Assembly (NCBI RefSeq): GCF_020217465.1
Contig: NZ_CP084115.1
Span: forward strand, 1,612,001-1,676,000
Length of the DNA: 64,000 nucleotides
Reading direction: 5' to 3'
DNA from: Cobetia amphilecti
Lineage (GTDB): Bacteria > Pseudomonadota > Gammaproteobacteria > Pseudomonadales > Halomonadaceae
A program made the position numbers and the translations under genes. Below are positions 1 to 8,953 of the stretch, piece by piece. The notes under the pieces are model-generated. The model was not told the DNA's origin, made no database searches, and was given only the letters and a program-made list of their open reading frames with translations. How positions within the stretch are numbered: the stretch's first letter is position 1; each line of letters begins with the position of its first letter.

Positions 1-1
1 G

Positions 2-226
2 GAAGGCTTCTTCGAATCCTGGGCCAATGTCTATCACCGCTATGCACTCGCCATGCAGGGCGCCGAAGCGCGCCGTGATGGCAGAAGTACCCAGCATCTC
101 GGTCTGTCAGAGCAGGAGTTGGAGTCGCTCTGGTTCCCCAATATCGACGCCGGTATCGAAGGTGTGCGGTTGCTGGAGTGCTGTGTGGAATCGTCTGACA
201 ACGAGAATCGCTGGGTCGCGTTCTGA
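2..226 (+). CDS. Gfo/Idh/MocA-family oxidoreductase, C-terminal part
   Basis: Only the last 74 codons are in the window, read in frame from base 2 to the TGA at 224-226. The fragment starts E-G-F-F-E-S-W-A-N-V-Y and ends in W-V-A-F. This resembles the C-terminal end of Gfo/Idh/MocA dehydrogenases, where a peptide of the type G-x-x-E-x-x-A-N-x-Y lies near the substrate-binding domain. In these enzymes an N-terminal NAD(P) Rossmann domain oxidises a sugar or cyclitol, but that part lies outside the window. The genes that follow on the same strand (IolE-like TIM barrel, sugar porter) suggest an inositol or related polyol dehydrogenase. The substrate is an inference; the family call rests on a short fragment. 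Confidence 0.6.
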   Translation, partial: EGFFESWANVYHRYALAMQGAEARRDGRSTQHLGLSEQELESLWFPNIDAGIEGVRLLECCVESSDNENRWVAF

Positions 227-369
227 CCTGACTGCCGGCATCTGGAGCGCCTCACTCTGACGCTATCACCGCCATGGATTGGCGGTTGCTGTGAGGTCGC
301 TTCGCCAATGCGCTACTGATGATGGTTATTTCAAAAGACAACGACAACGCCAAAGAGAAGGACATCCTC

Positions 370-1278
370 ATGCAAATCAAGCTTTCCAACGCGCCGTGTT
401 CCTGGGGTATCGAGTTTGCCGACAATCCCGCCAACCCCAGCTGGCAGACCGTACTGGATGAGATCGCCGGCGCCGGCTTCAAGGCGACGGAGCTGGGTCC
501 GCTCAACTATCTGCCGACCGAGCAGGCAGCACTGGCGTCCGCGTTGGACAGCCGAGGGCTCGAGCTGATCGCCGGTACCATCTTCAAGCATCTACATGAC
601 GCGTCACGTCGTCAGGAAATCCTGGATTACACCCGCGCGACCTGTGAAGTGCTCAAGCCGCAGCAGGGCAACTATATGGTCATCATCGATCACGTCAGCT
701 CGCCGCGCACCGATGAGGCTGGCCAGCAGGAAACCGCGACACGTCTCAATGATGAGCAATGGAACGAGATGATGGTCACTATCCGCCAAGTGGCTGAAAT
801 CTGTCAGGAATATGACGTGATGCCGGTGCTTCACCCGCATGCCGGCACCTATATCGAGTATCGTGATGAAGTCGATCGCGCCATGAAAGAGCTGGACTCT
901 GACCTGGTCAAGCTGTGCATCGACACTGGCCATTGCACCTATGCCGGGATCGACCCCGCCGAGCTGATTCGCACCTACGGCGAGCGCGTCGCCTATATCC
1001 ACTTCAAGGATATTCAGGCGCCGGTGCTGGAAAACGTGGTGAAGGATGGCATCGACTTCTATACCGCCATCGGCCAGGGCGTGTTCTGCCCGCTGGGCCA
1101 GGGCTGTGTCGACTTTGATGCGGTTCGCGAGAGTCTGGAATCCATCGGCTATCAAGGCTGGATCACCGTCGAGCAGGACGTGGACCCGACCAAGGACAAC
1201 AGCGCGCTGGAAAATGCCCGCGAAAGTCGTGAATTCATTGAACGCAGCATTCTTGAAAAGGGCCTGGCGGAAGCCTGA
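370..1278 (+). CDS. IolE/MocC-like sugar isomerase/epimerase (xylose-isomerase-like TIM barrel)
   Basis: A 302-residue protein beginning MQIKLSNAPCSWGIEF. The N-x-P-x-S-W-G opening resembles inosose dehydratase (IolE) and rhizopine MocC relatives. Metal-site residues of the AP-endonuclease-2-type TIM barrel are visible: the E of A-T-E-L-G-P, H-P-H-A-G-T, D-T-G-H-C-T-Y-A-G, H-F-K-D and the E of W-I-T-V-E-Q. The open frame reaches back to 319, but the ATG at 370 has a GAGAAGGA ribosome site just upstream and starts exactly at the conserved domain. It lies between a Gfo/Idh dehydrogenase and an MFS sugar porter. A bona fide iolE is at 7937-8842, so this paralogue may dehydrate or epimerise another inosose or keto-cyclitol. 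Family certain; exact substrate unknown. Confidence 0.75.
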   Translation: MQIKLSNAPCSWGIEFADNPANPSWQTVLDEIAGAGFKATELGPLNYLPTEQAALASALDSRGLELIAGTIFKHLHDASRRQEILDYTRATCEVLKPQQGNYMVIIDHVSSPRTDEAGQQETATRLNDEQWNEMMVTIRQVAEICQEYDVMPVLHPHAGTYIEYRDEVDRAMKELDSDLVKLCIDTGHCTYAGIDPAELIRTYGERVAYIHFKDIQAPVLENVVKDGIDFYTAIGQGVFCPLGQGCVDFDAVRESLESIGYQGWITVEQDVDPTKDNSALENARESREFIERSILEKGLAEA

Positions 1279-1442
1279 TCCGCATGAAGCCCTGTCGTCA
1301 TCGCGCCAGAAGACGGCAGGGCACGGAAGATACCGCAATGACTTGTCTCGATAGCGTGGTGCGTCAGATGCCACGAGCACTCGAGCCACACCTGCCTCAG
1401 CAGTTCTCGTAATACTATAACAATCGATCACGAGAGGTCGTC

Positions 1443-2948
1443 ATGCCCACTTCACACCCCGGTAGCGACACCGCTACCCCCTCAGCATCCACCGATTCCT
1501 CCTCACCCGACAATCAAGAAAAGCTGACGCCAGCGCAGCTTGTCTTCCTGATCAAGATCATTCTAGTGGCCGCCCTGGGTGGCCTGCTGTTCGGTTATGA
1601 CACCGGCGTCATCTCCGGGGCCATCGGGCCCATCGCGCAGTATTTTGATCTGTCCGCCGCCGAGAAGGGCTGGGCAGTCTCATCTGTGGTCATCGGCTGT
1701 ATCGGTGGCGCACTCATCGCCGGACGGCTGTCCATTGCCTATGGGCGCAAGGCCGTCTTTATGCTGTCAGCGTTGATGTTCACGGCGTCAGCACTGGGAT
1801 CCGGCCTGGCGAGCACCTTTGATGCCTACATCTGGTGGCGCATTCTCGGCGGGATTGCCGTCGGCATGGCCAGTGTCATGGCACCAATGTATATCTCCGA
1901 GATGTCACCCGGTTATATGCGAGGGCGCACCGTCAGTCTGTTCCAGCAATCCGTGGTCTTTGGTCAGATGGTGGTGTTCTTCGTGAACTACTTCATTGCC
2001 AAGGGCATGGCGGAAACCTGGATCCTGAATCACGGCTGGCGCTGGATGCTGGGGTCTGAAGCGATCATTTCCATTCTGTTTGCAGTGCTGATTCCTTTCG
2101 TGCCCGAATCTCCACGTTGGTTGGTGCTGAAAGGGCGCCTGGACGATGCCCGCCGAGTCTTGGCGCGCTTCTATCATGGCGATGCCATTGAACGCACGCT
2201 GGGGGAGATCCAGAAATCCTTCCTGCACAATGAGAGCAAGCGTCACGCGTCGCTGCGTACCAAGGGGATGCTGGGGCTGGTGGCCATCGGGATCTTCATC
2301 GCTGCTGCTCAGCAACTGACCGGCATCAATGTGGTGATGTACTACGCACCGGATGTGTTGTCCGCTGTCACTTCCAGCAATGAAGATGCCCTGTTCCAGA
2401 CCTCCATCATGGGGGTGACCTTCGTCGCCGGTAACCTGCTGGGCATGCTGCTGATCGATAAGGTCGGGCGTCGTCCGTTGTTGATTGCGGGGAGCCTTGG
2501 CAGCATTGTCGGCATGACCTTCCTGGGTGTCGTGATCGGCAATGGCGAACCGGGCATCAGTGCCTTGATCGCCCTGATCGTCTATGTCGTCTCGTTTGCC
2601 ATCTCCTGGGGGTGTGTCTGCTGGACACTGGTCTCCGAGATATTCCCCAATGCCATTCGCGCACGAGCCATGTCACTGGCCGTGGCGGCGCAGTGGCTGC
2701 TGGGCTTCATCGTCACTCAGACCTTCCCGATGATGCGCCAGAGCGACTTCCTCAATGAGCTGGTCGGTGGAGGATTCAGCTTCTGGCTCTATGCGGTACT
2801 GACCTTCCTCAGTCTGCTGATCGTGCTGCGCTACGTGCCGGAAACCAAGGGCAAGACCCTGGAAGAGCTCGAGAACATCACCGGTAGTCGTCTCAGCAAG
2901 CGTCGCCGTCGTCTTTCTCGTCAGGGCTTGCCGCTGACCGCTGAGTAA
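1443..2948 (+). CDS. MFS sugar porter, probable inositol transporter 1
   Basis: 501 residues of the major facilitator sugar-porter family, expected to be a 12-helix inner-membrane H+ or Na+ symporter. Visible signatures are L-F-G-Y-D-T-G-V-I-S-G-A in helix 1, the R-x-G-R-K type loop (Y-G-R-K), P-E-S-P-R-W-L after helix 6, Q-Q-L-T-G-I-N in helix 7, D-K-V-G-R-R-P and P-E-T-K-G-K-T-L-E-E-L-E after helix 12. These match bacterial IolT/xylose/galactose porters. It is highly similar to the porter at 3661-5130, so the two are paralogues. Neighbouring inositol genes suggest a myo-inositol or related cyclitol substrate, which is inference. The first 35 residues are a Ser/Thr-rich tail before the membrane domain. 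Confidence 0.85.
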   Translation: MPTSHPGSDTATPSASTDSSSPDNQEKLTPAQLVFLIKIILVAALGGLLFGYDTGVISGAIGPIAQYFDLSAAEKGWAVSSVVIGCIGGALIAGRLSIAYGRKAVFMLSALMFTASALGSGLASTFDAYIWWRILGGIAVGMASVMAPMYISEMSPGYMRGRTVSLFQQSVVFGQMVVFFVNYFIAKGMAETWILNHGWRWMLGSEAIISILFAVLIPFVPESPRWLVLKGRLDDARRVLARFYHGDAIERTLGEIQKSFLHNESKRHASLRTKGMLGLVAIGIFIAAAQQLTGINVVMYYAPDVLSAVTSSNEDALFQTSIMGVTFVAGNLLGMLLIDKVGRRPLLIAGSLGSIVGMTFLGVVIGNGEPGISALIALIVYVVSFAISWGCVCWTLVSEIFPNAIRARAMSLAVAAQWLLGFIVTQTFPMMRQSDFLNELVGGGFSFWLYAVLTFLSLLIVLRYVPETKGKTLEELENITGSRLSKRRRRLSRQGLPLTAE

Positions 2949-3108
2949 ACCAGGAGCGCTCTGGACTGTTCATCAAGCCGTCGTTATCTACTCCCGCTGG
3001 CAATCTTCACGTGCTGGCGGGAGCATGTCTTGCACCGGGCACTATCGTTCTGCCCCGATACCGATGGCATGATCAAAGGACACCAAGCCACAGCCAGAGG
3101 ACACATGG

Positions 3109-3504
3109 ATGAAGCATAACGTCGCGCGGTATGGCCTGATATTGAATACAGAACGGTTCGAGGAGTGTGTCGCTTTCTATCAAGGTCTTTTCGAACTGCC
3201 GCTGATGTTCAGCAAGGAAGATGGCAGTTTCAGGCTGACCTGCCTGTCTTATGGGGCGGGCTATCTGATGATCGAGCAGGGTGGGAAAGCCATTGAAGGC
3301 GGCAAGACACCAGAACAAGGTAGCGCCAAGCTACGCTTCAATGTCAGGGATATCGATCAGGCATTGGCAGATGTCAAAGCCTGGGGTATCGACGCCGAAA
3401 TTGAAGAGACACCATGGGGCAGGACCATACATCTGCATGATCCCGACGGTAACCGGGTGGGGATTCGGGATGAGTCCGGGTTCGAGTTACAGGTCTCGAA
3501 ATGA
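3109..3504 (+). CDS. VOC (glyoxalase/bleomycin-resistance) family protein
   Basis: A 131-residue single vicinal-oxygen-chelate unit. It opens with a beta strand (A-R-Y-G-L-I-L-N-T) and the typical helix F-x-E-C-V-A-F-Y-Q-G-L-F, and ends with L-H-D-P-D-G-N-R-V-G-I, the canonical C-terminal strand of VOC folds. The candidate metal ligands are not complete in one unit, so a homodimer is expected. The ATG at 3109 follows CAGAGGACACATGG. It lies after the MFS porter with a 160-bp gap and converges on the second MFS gene. Role unknown; it could be a small isomerase or lyase for a pathway intermediate or a detoxification protein. Confidence 0.75.
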   Translation: MKHNVARYGLILNTERFEECVAFYQGLFELPLMFSKEDGSFRLTCLSYGAGYLMIEQGGKAIEGGKTPEQGSAKLRFNVRDIDQALADVKAWGIDAEIEETPWGRTIHLHDPDGNRVGIRDESGFELQVSK

Positions 3505-3569
3505 GAGCCTAACCCATTTGCACGATATCTTCTGAGAAGGCGAATCGTGTTCGCGTGTTTCTGGCCTCA

Positions 3570-3624
3570 AACACTTGCCCCTTGCGAGCCATCGCAAAAT
3601 GATGGCAGGCAAGGGGTAGGTGTT
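3570..3624. terminator. Hairpin terminator between convergent genes
   Basis: AACACTTGCCCCTTGC pairs with GCAAGGGGTAGGTGTT with two imperfect positions, and an inner stem GCCATC/GATGGC stacks inside it. It lies between the VOC gene (ending 3504) and the MFS gene on the other strand (ending 3661), so it can serve both directions. No long T tract follows. Confidence 0.55.
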
Positions 3625-3660
3625 ACGACAAGTCAGTCTTGCGATGGCGAGGGTAGAGTA

Positions 3661-5130
3661 TCAACTGCTGGCATTGGCGCTTGCGAGCTCCCGGCGGCGC
3701 TTACTTAGACGTGTACCAGTAATATCTTCCAATTCTTCCAGCGTCTTGCCTTTGGTCTCGGGCACATAGCGCATCACGATCAGCATGCTGAGCAAAATCA
3801 AGACGGCATATAGCCAGAAACTGAAGCCAGTGCCGAAGGCCGAGTTGAGGAACTCACTCTGACGTAGCATGGGGAAGGATTGGGTGACCACAAACCCCAT
3901 GAACCATTGAGCCGCCAGAGCGATGGCCATTGCACGGCCGCGGATGGCATTGGGGAAGATTTCTGACAGTAGCGTCCAGCATACGCAGCCCCAAGAGACA
4001 GCAAAGGAAACGACATAGACAATAAGCGCCAGTAGTGCGCCGTAGCCAATGGCATCGCGCGAAATGATCAGCCCTAGTGCGCACATACCGATCATGCTGC
4101 CAATGCTTCCCGCTATCAGCAGCGGACGGCGGCCGACCTTATCGATGAGTAGCATGCCCAGCAAATTCCCGCCCACGAAGGTCACACCCATGATGGAGGT
4201 TTGTAACAGCGCATCTTCACTGCTTGAAGTTACGGTGGAGAGGACTTCCGGCGCGTAATACATCACGACGTTGATTCCTGTCAGCTGCTGGGCGCAGGCC
4301 AAGAATGAGCCCAGCACCACTAAACCAAGCAGGCCACGCTCTTTGAGGCTGATGCGATTCTCCAGGGTGGCGTCACGATAGGAAGAGACGATTTCTTTCA
4401 GCGTGCTCTCGACACGAGAGGCAGGGGTAAATTTGGCCAACACTCCGCGTGCTTGCTCGTGTCGTCCACGGAGGACCAACCAGCGAGGTGATTCGGGAAT
4501 GAACATCAACAGAATGGCAAACAACAGGGCGGGCAAGGCTTCTGATCCCAGCATCCAGCGCCAGCCATGCTCAATGATCCAGGCCTCTGCCATGCCCTTG
4601 GCAATGAAGTAATTCACGAAGAAAACGACCATCTGACCAAAGACGATCGATTGCTGGAACAGGCTGACAGTGCGGCCTCGCAGGTGGCCTGGTGACATTT
4701 CTGATATGTACATCGGGGCGACGACACTTGCCAGGCCGACGGCCATACCACCGATGACTCGCCAGATACTGTAAACGGTGAAGTCCGTAGCTGTCGCTGA
4801 GCCAATGGCAGACAGGAAAAAGAGGATGGCAGCAATCAGGAAGGCCATACGCCTTCCGAATCGAATAGAGACCCAGCCTGCACAGATGGCGCCGCCGATA
4901 CAGCCGATAACCACAGACGATACGGCCCAACCTTTCTCTGCTGGTGCTAATTGGAAGTAATCCGTGATGGGACCGATAGCACCTGAGATGACGCCGGTGT
5001 CATACCCGAATAGCAGTCCCCCTAGGGTTGCAATCAGCGTGATACGAATCAGATAGCCCAGTTGTCCTTTGGTCAGCCCCTGATGTTCGGAGCCGGTCTT
5101 GTGATGTGTCGATCCTGACGTGACTGGCAT
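3661..5130 (-). CDS. MFS sugar porter, probable inositol transporter 2
   Basis: 489 residues and closely similar to the porter at 1443-2948 over most of its length. It has the same L-F-G-Y-D-T-G-V-I-S-G-A, P-E-S-P-R-W-L, Q-Q-L-T-G-I-N, D-K-V-G-R-R-P and P-E-T-K-G-K-T-L-E-E-L-E signatures. The start codon at 5130 is preceded by GGAGGACATGC. It is the last gene of the long minus-strand inositol run, 191 bp after the TIM-barrel gene; a wobble-paired hairpin (5277-5300) in that gap may thin out transcription. Together with the ABC importer and porter 1 it gives the locus three candidate inositol uptake routes. The division of labour (myo-, scyllo- or chiro-inositol, high or low affinity) cannot be read from sequence. 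Confidence 0.85.
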   Translation of the reverse strand: MPVTSGSTHHKTGSEHQGLTKGQLGYLIRITLIATLGGLLFGYDTGVISGAIGPITDYFQLAPAEKGWAVSSVVIGCIGGAICAGWVSIRFGRRMAFLIAAILFFLSAIGSATATDFTVYSIWRVIGGMAVGLASVVAPMYISEMSPGHLRGRTVSLFQQSIVFGQMVVFFVNYFIAKGMAEAWIIEHGWRWMLGSEALPALLFAILLMFIPESPRWLVLRGRHEQARGVLAKFTPASRVESTLKEIVSSYRDATLENRISLKERGLLGLVVLGSFLACAQQLTGINVVMYYAPEVLSTVTSSSEDALLQTSIMGVTFVGGNLLGMLLIDKVGRRPLLIAGSIGSMIGMCALGLIISRDAIGYGALLALIVYVVSFAVSWGCVCWTLLSEIFPNAIRGRAMAIALAAQWFMGFVVTQSFPMLRQSEFLNSAFGTGFSFWLYAVLILLSMLIVMRYVPETKGKTLEELEDITGTRLSKRRRELASANASS

Positions 5131-5321
5131 GCATGTCCTCCAGCGTCATGCTTGTGCAAGACGCGGTTGGCCAGGGTTCCGGCGGGTTGGCGTGGCCGGT
5201 CCTGATATTGTTCTGTTCTGAGGATGGACGTCTTAACGTTCTTGGCCCATGCGGGCCTATCCATCCTGACAAGACCGGAGCCAGCCATAAGGCTGACTCC
5301 GATATAGTGGGCACTATGAAG

Positions 5322-6152
5322 TTAGATTGCGGTAGCGGGGGCGAATTTCTCGCGGAGCGCTGTAACGCTCAGTGACAACTGATGTTCAAGCTTGGTGAGG
5401 TAGTCGCCCTCTTTGACAGGAGTGAAGGGGTCAGGGCCCATAGCTGGCGCCTCGATGATAATCGGCCCTGGATAACCCATTTCAGCCAGTTGTTCGAATT
5501 GTGGCTGCAGGGCGCTGTGGCCTTGGCCAATTCCGCCTCGATTGGAATCTGCGACGTGGTAAAGGCCGAGCTGCTGGCCGGTCTGCGCCAGTGCCTTCAC
5601 AGGGTCGGCTTCCTCGATGTTCATGTGATAAGCGTCCAGCAACACTTGCAGCTGATCGCTGCCGACATCCTTGATCAGTTGGCGGCATTGCTCCCCAGTA
5701 TTGATCAGGTGAGATTCGTAGCGGTTGAGCACTTCGAAAACCAAAGGTACCTGCCGCTCTGCAGCATAGGCACAGATTGGCCTGAGGAATTCAACGAGAT
5801 AGCCGTATTCAGTGGCATGATCGCTACCTGCGGAGGGGCGGATGCGTCCCACCAACCCATGGAGTGATACTCGAGCACCGCCAATTGCATGCGCAAAATC
5901 AATAAGATCTCGGTAATACTTATCAGCGGCTTCCCGATCTGATGCATCCGGAGATGCCGGATCACAGTCACCCGGCGTCAGGGAAAAGACTTGCAGGTTG
6001 TGCTTCTGGCACAAGCCCAGTACATACTCGGGAGTAAAGCTTTCCAAGTCTCCGTGCAGCTCGACACCGTCAAACCCCAAGCGCGAGACGCGCTCAAAGG
6101 TATTTTCCAGAGAGATCGGGCCGAAAGTCCAAGTGCAGACACCTAGTTTCAT
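5322..6152 (-). CDS. Sugar isomerase/epimerase, TIM barrel (IolI/tagatose-epimerase-like)
   Basis: 276 residues starting MKLGVCTWTFG. The frame is open four codons further (6164), but GGAGTCATTC is spaced correctly for the ATG at 6152. Metal-ligand segments of the xylose-isomerase-like family are present: G-V-E-L-H-G-D near residue 35, F-E-V-L-N-R-Y near 150, L-D-A-Y-H-M-N near 183, H-V-A-D-S-N-R and I-I-I-E-A-P. The E-x-L-N-R and D-x-Y-H-M-N pattern is typical of ketose 3-epimerases and inosose isomerase (IolI). In the inositol cluster it plausibly interconverts 2-keto-myo-inositol and 1-keto-D-chiro-inositol, which would let chiro-inositol enter the pathway. Substrate is inference. Confidence 0.75.
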   Translation of the reverse strand: MKLGVCTWTFGPISLENTFERVSRLGFDGVELHGDLESFTPEYVLGLCQKHNLQVFSLTPGDCDPASPDASDREAADKYYRDLIDFAHAIGGARVSLHGLVGRIRPSAGSDHATEYGYLVEFLRPICAYAAERQVPLVFEVLNRYESHLINTGEQCRQLIKDVGSDQLQVLLDAYHMNIEEADPVKALAQTGQQLGLYHVADSNRGGIGQGHSALQPQFEQLAEMGYPGPIIIEAPAMGPDPFTPVKEGDYLTKLEHQLSLSVTALREKFAPATAI

Positions 6153-6232
6153 GAATGACTCCATTGATCGCTATTGTTGTTGAAGGAAGTGAGTGCCCCC
6201 TGCCAGGATTAGATGTATGGCAGGGGGAGACA

Positions 6233-7738
6233 TCAAAGTGTTGGCATCGTGAAGTGGCTTGTCTGCTCGCTTCTGAGTCCATCCGGCCAGCGAGTCGTTA
6301 CGGCCTTCATGCGGGTATAGAAACGCACACCATCCGGGCCGTGCATGTGAAGCGGACCAAAGAGTGAGCGCTTCCAGCCGCCAAAGCTATGGAATGCCAT
6401 CGGCACAGGGATGGGGACGTTTACGCCGACCATGCCGACCTGAATACGGGTGGTGTATTGGCGGGCAGCATCACCGTCGCGAGTGAAGATGGCCGTGCCA
6501 TTGCCATACTCGTGGGCATTGATGAGAGAAATCGCCTCGTCGAGTGATTCCTGGCGAACCAGACACAAAACCGGCCCGAAAATTTCTTCGGCATAGATGC
6601 GCATATCTGGGCGCACATGATCAAAGAGGGTAGCGCCCACGAAATAGCCGTTCTCGTGCCCGGGAACCTTGATGTCACGGCCATCCACGACCAGCTCCGC
6701 ACCTTGCTCGACACCGCTGTCGATGAACTCGATGACCTTGTCGGCATGCACGCGCGAGATCAGCGGTCCCATGTCATTTTCTTGCCCCTCGACTTCGCCG
6801 GGGCCAACTCGCAGGGTGGCCATCCGCTCGAGGATCTTGTCACGCAGTCGCTGAGCGGTTTGCTCACCGATCGGTACTGCGACGGAGATCGCCATGCAGC
6901 GCTCACCAGCACTGCCGTACGCCGCTCCCATCAGAGCGTCTGCGGCCTGATCCAGATCGGCATCCGGCATCACGACCATATGATTCTTCGCCCCCCCCAG
7001 GGCCTGAACACGCTTGCCATGTGCAGAAGCTGTGGAATAGATGTATTCGGCGATCGGGGTGGAACCGACAAAGGAAACGGCCTCGACGCGCTCATCGGTC
7101 AGCAGGACATCGACGGCTTCCTTGTCCCCATTGACGACGTTGAATACGCCCGGCGGCAGTCCGGCTTCTGTCAGCAGTTCTGCCATGCGCAGTGGAGCAG
7201 AGGGATCTTTCTCCGAAGGCTTCATGATGAAGGTATTGCCGGTAGCCAGGGCAATGGGGAACATCCACATCGGTACCATGGCCGGGAAGTTGAACGGGGC
7301 GATGCCTGCGCAGACACCTAGCGGTTGCATCAGAGAGTGGCTGTCTACGCCGGTACCGACGTTAAGAGAGTGTTCACCTTTTTGAAGGTGAGGCATGCCA
7401 CAGGCGAATTCGACGACTTCCATGCCGCGAGTCACCTCACCGAGCGCATCCGAATGCACTTTGCCGTGCTCACGCGAAATCAGTGTGGCGAGTTCGTCGC
7501 TATGCTTTTCCAGCAGTGCCTTGAAGCGGAACAGGATGCGTGAGCGCTTGAGGGCTGAGGTGTTGGACCAGCCGGGGAAGGCGGCGCTGGCGGCAGCAAT
7601 GGCGGAGCGGGTTTCCTCGGCACTGGCCAGTGACACACTTGCGGACTGCTCGCCCGTGGCCGGGTTGTAGACTGGTGCATTACGACCGCTGTCGCCGGGT
7701 TGCGTTTGACCATTGATGAAGTGATGTAACTGTTGCAT
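6233..7738 (-). CDS. iolA: CoA-acylating methylmalonate-semialdehyde dehydrogenase
   Basis: 501 residues of the aldehyde dehydrogenase superfamily. It oxidises malonate semialdehyde (end product of inositol breakdown) or methylmalonate semialdehyde to acetyl-CoA or propionyl-CoA with NAD+. The opening L-H-H-F-I-N-G-Q, the segment P-L-G-V-C-A-G-I-A-P-F-N-F-P-A-M-V-P, L-G-G-A-K-N-H and the catalytic cysteine in G-S-A-G-E-R-C-M-A are characteristic of MmsA/IolA rather than of generic aldehyde dehydrogenases, which have E-L-G-G-K-S at the second site. It ends in a 25-residue tail unlike the family core. It lies 198 bp after iolE and 80 bp before the TIM-barrel gene, in the same minus-strand run. 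Also known as mmsA in valine catabolism. Confidence 0.92.
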   Translation of the reverse strand: MQQLHHFINGQTQPGDSGRNAPVYNPATGEQSASVSLASAEETRSAIAAASAAFPGWSNTSALKRSRILFRFKALLEKHSDELATLISREHGKVHSDALGEVTRGMEVVEFACGMPHLQKGEHSLNVGTGVDSHSLMQPLGVCAGIAPFNFPAMVPMWMFPIALATGNTFIMKPSEKDPSAPLRMAELLTEAGLPPGVFNVVNGDKEAVDVLLTDERVEAVSFVGSTPIAEYIYSTASAHGKRVQALGGAKNHMVVMPDADLDQAADALMGAAYGSAGERCMAISVAVPIGEQTAQRLRDKILERMATLRVGPGEVEGQENDMGPLISRVHADKVIEFIDSGVEQGAELVVDGRDIKVPGHENGYFVGATLFDHVRPDMRIYAEEIFGPVLCLVRQESLDEAISLINAHEYGNGTAIFTRDGDAARQYTTRIQVGMVGVNVPIPVPMAFHSFGGWKRSLFGPLHMHGPDGVRFYTRMKAVTTRWPDGLRSEQTSHFTMPTL

Positions 7739-7936
7739 GAACGTGTCCTCGTGGAGAGTGGTATTGGCGCTGACTCAAGCGAAGTGATCTGAGTCGTGCG
7801 GGCTGTCTATGCAGCCTAGTGGCCTAGAGCCGGCTCCCTCCGTGCGCAGAGGAATAAGAACCGTTCTATTTGTTGAGCGCGGTTGCCACATCATCCCGGC
7901 CCAAATATTTCGGATAACTTTGAAATGGCAGATGAA

Positions 7937-8842
7937 TCAGGCGTTGATCAGCTCTGCCTCGCGTGCGAGATGAGCCAGATTGTCGTGACCGAGCGTTGCG
8001 TAGGTCAGCGGGTCGGCGACGGCAGGGTCTTGCTCGGCCTCTACAACCAGCCAGCGATCATCGTGCTGACCATATCCCTGACGCTTCAGCTCGGTGAAAA
8101 GCGCGGCAAAGTCAACACCGCCGTCTCCCGGCACGGTGAAAACGCCATCCAGTACGGCATCCAGGAAGGACTTGTCACGGTTGATCGCGTTGTCCATCAG
8201 TGCCATACGGATGTCCTTGCAGTGGACGTGGGTAATGCGTTTGCCATGCTTGCGTGCCACAGCGACGGGATCGCCACCGGCATAGGTCAGGTGACCGGCA
8301 TCCAGCAACAGCTTCACGTGTTGTGTGGAGGCCATCAAACGGTCCACATCGGCTTCACTCTCGATGACGGTGCCCATGTGATGGTGATAAGCCATTTCCA
8401 CGCCTTGAGACGCCATCTCTTTTGCGACAGCATCCAGGCCGGTTGTTAAACGCTCCCAATCGGCATCATTCATGACGGGGCGGCGTGAGACAGGAGTGTC
8501 TTGATCCCCATGTACACAGCGGCTGACTTCGCAATACACCATGACAGTAGCGCCACACGTCTTGAGCAGCTGAAGATGATCATTCAGGGCTTCCAGCTCT
8601 TCCTCGACGCTACGCTCCAGCAGGCGGCTTGAGTACCAGCCAGATACCAACGCCAGATCGTGAGCATTGAGTACCTGAGACAGGGCGTCGGGGGTGCGCG
8701 GGAATTTGTTTCCTAGCTCGAAACCAGCAAAACCTGCCTGGCGGCCTTCGCTGAGACATACCTCCAGCGGTGTGTCGGCACCGAGGCTCGGTAGATCATC
8801 ATTGGTCCAGGTCAGCGGGTTGATGCCTAGGCGAATGCTCAT
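7937..8842 (-). CDS. iolE: myo-inosose-2 dehydratase
   Basis: 301 residues from the ATG at 8842 (MSIRLGINPLTWTNDDLP). The longer frame to 8902 adds residues that do not look conserved. The I-N-P-L-T-W-T-N-D-D opening, the G-x-E-L-G segment, Y-H-H-H-M-G-T, D-A-G-H-L-T-Y-A-G-G-D-P and H-V-H-C-K-D are hallmarks of IolE. It removes water from 2-keto-myo-inositol to give 3D-(3,5/4)-trihydroxycyclohexane-1,2-dione, the substrate of IolD, whose gene lies directly upstream. The D-G-V-F-T-V-P-G-D-G-G-V-D-F stretch is also typical. A metal-dependent TIM barrel acting in the cytoplasm. Confidence 0.93.
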   Translation of the reverse strand: MSIRLGINPLTWTNDDLPSLGADTPLEVCLSEGRQAGFAGFELGNKFPRTPDALSQVLNAHDLALVSGWYSSRLLERSVEEELEALNDHLQLLKTCGATVMVYCEVSRCVHGDQDTPVSRRPVMNDADWERLTTGLDAVAKEMASQGVEMAYHHHMGTVIESEADVDRLMASTQHVKLLLDAGHLTYAGGDPVAVARKHGKRITHVHCKDIRMALMDNAINRDKSFLDAVLDGVFTVPGDGGVDFAALFTELKRQGYGQHDDRWLVVEAEQDPAVADPLTYATLGHDNLAHLAREAELINA

Positions 8843-8953
8843 GGCGGTATCCTTCTTCGAGATATTGAGTGTGCAAGGAGGCACCGTGGCCTCCGAGGGC
8901 ATGGCGTAGACTCAGGGCCGGAGAGGCTGGCTGCACCCGACCCTGTGGATGTT

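Noticed and set aside
604-1431. Long minus-strand frame (275 codons) opposite the IolE-like gene
   Set aside because: It is the antisense shadow of a clear TIM-barrel gene in GC-rich DNA and has no ribosome site or recognisable domain.
2991-3023. CTCCCGC/GCGGGAG stem after MFS porter 1 as a terminator
   Set aside because: The stem is only 7 bp with a 19-base loop and has no T tract; too weak to call.
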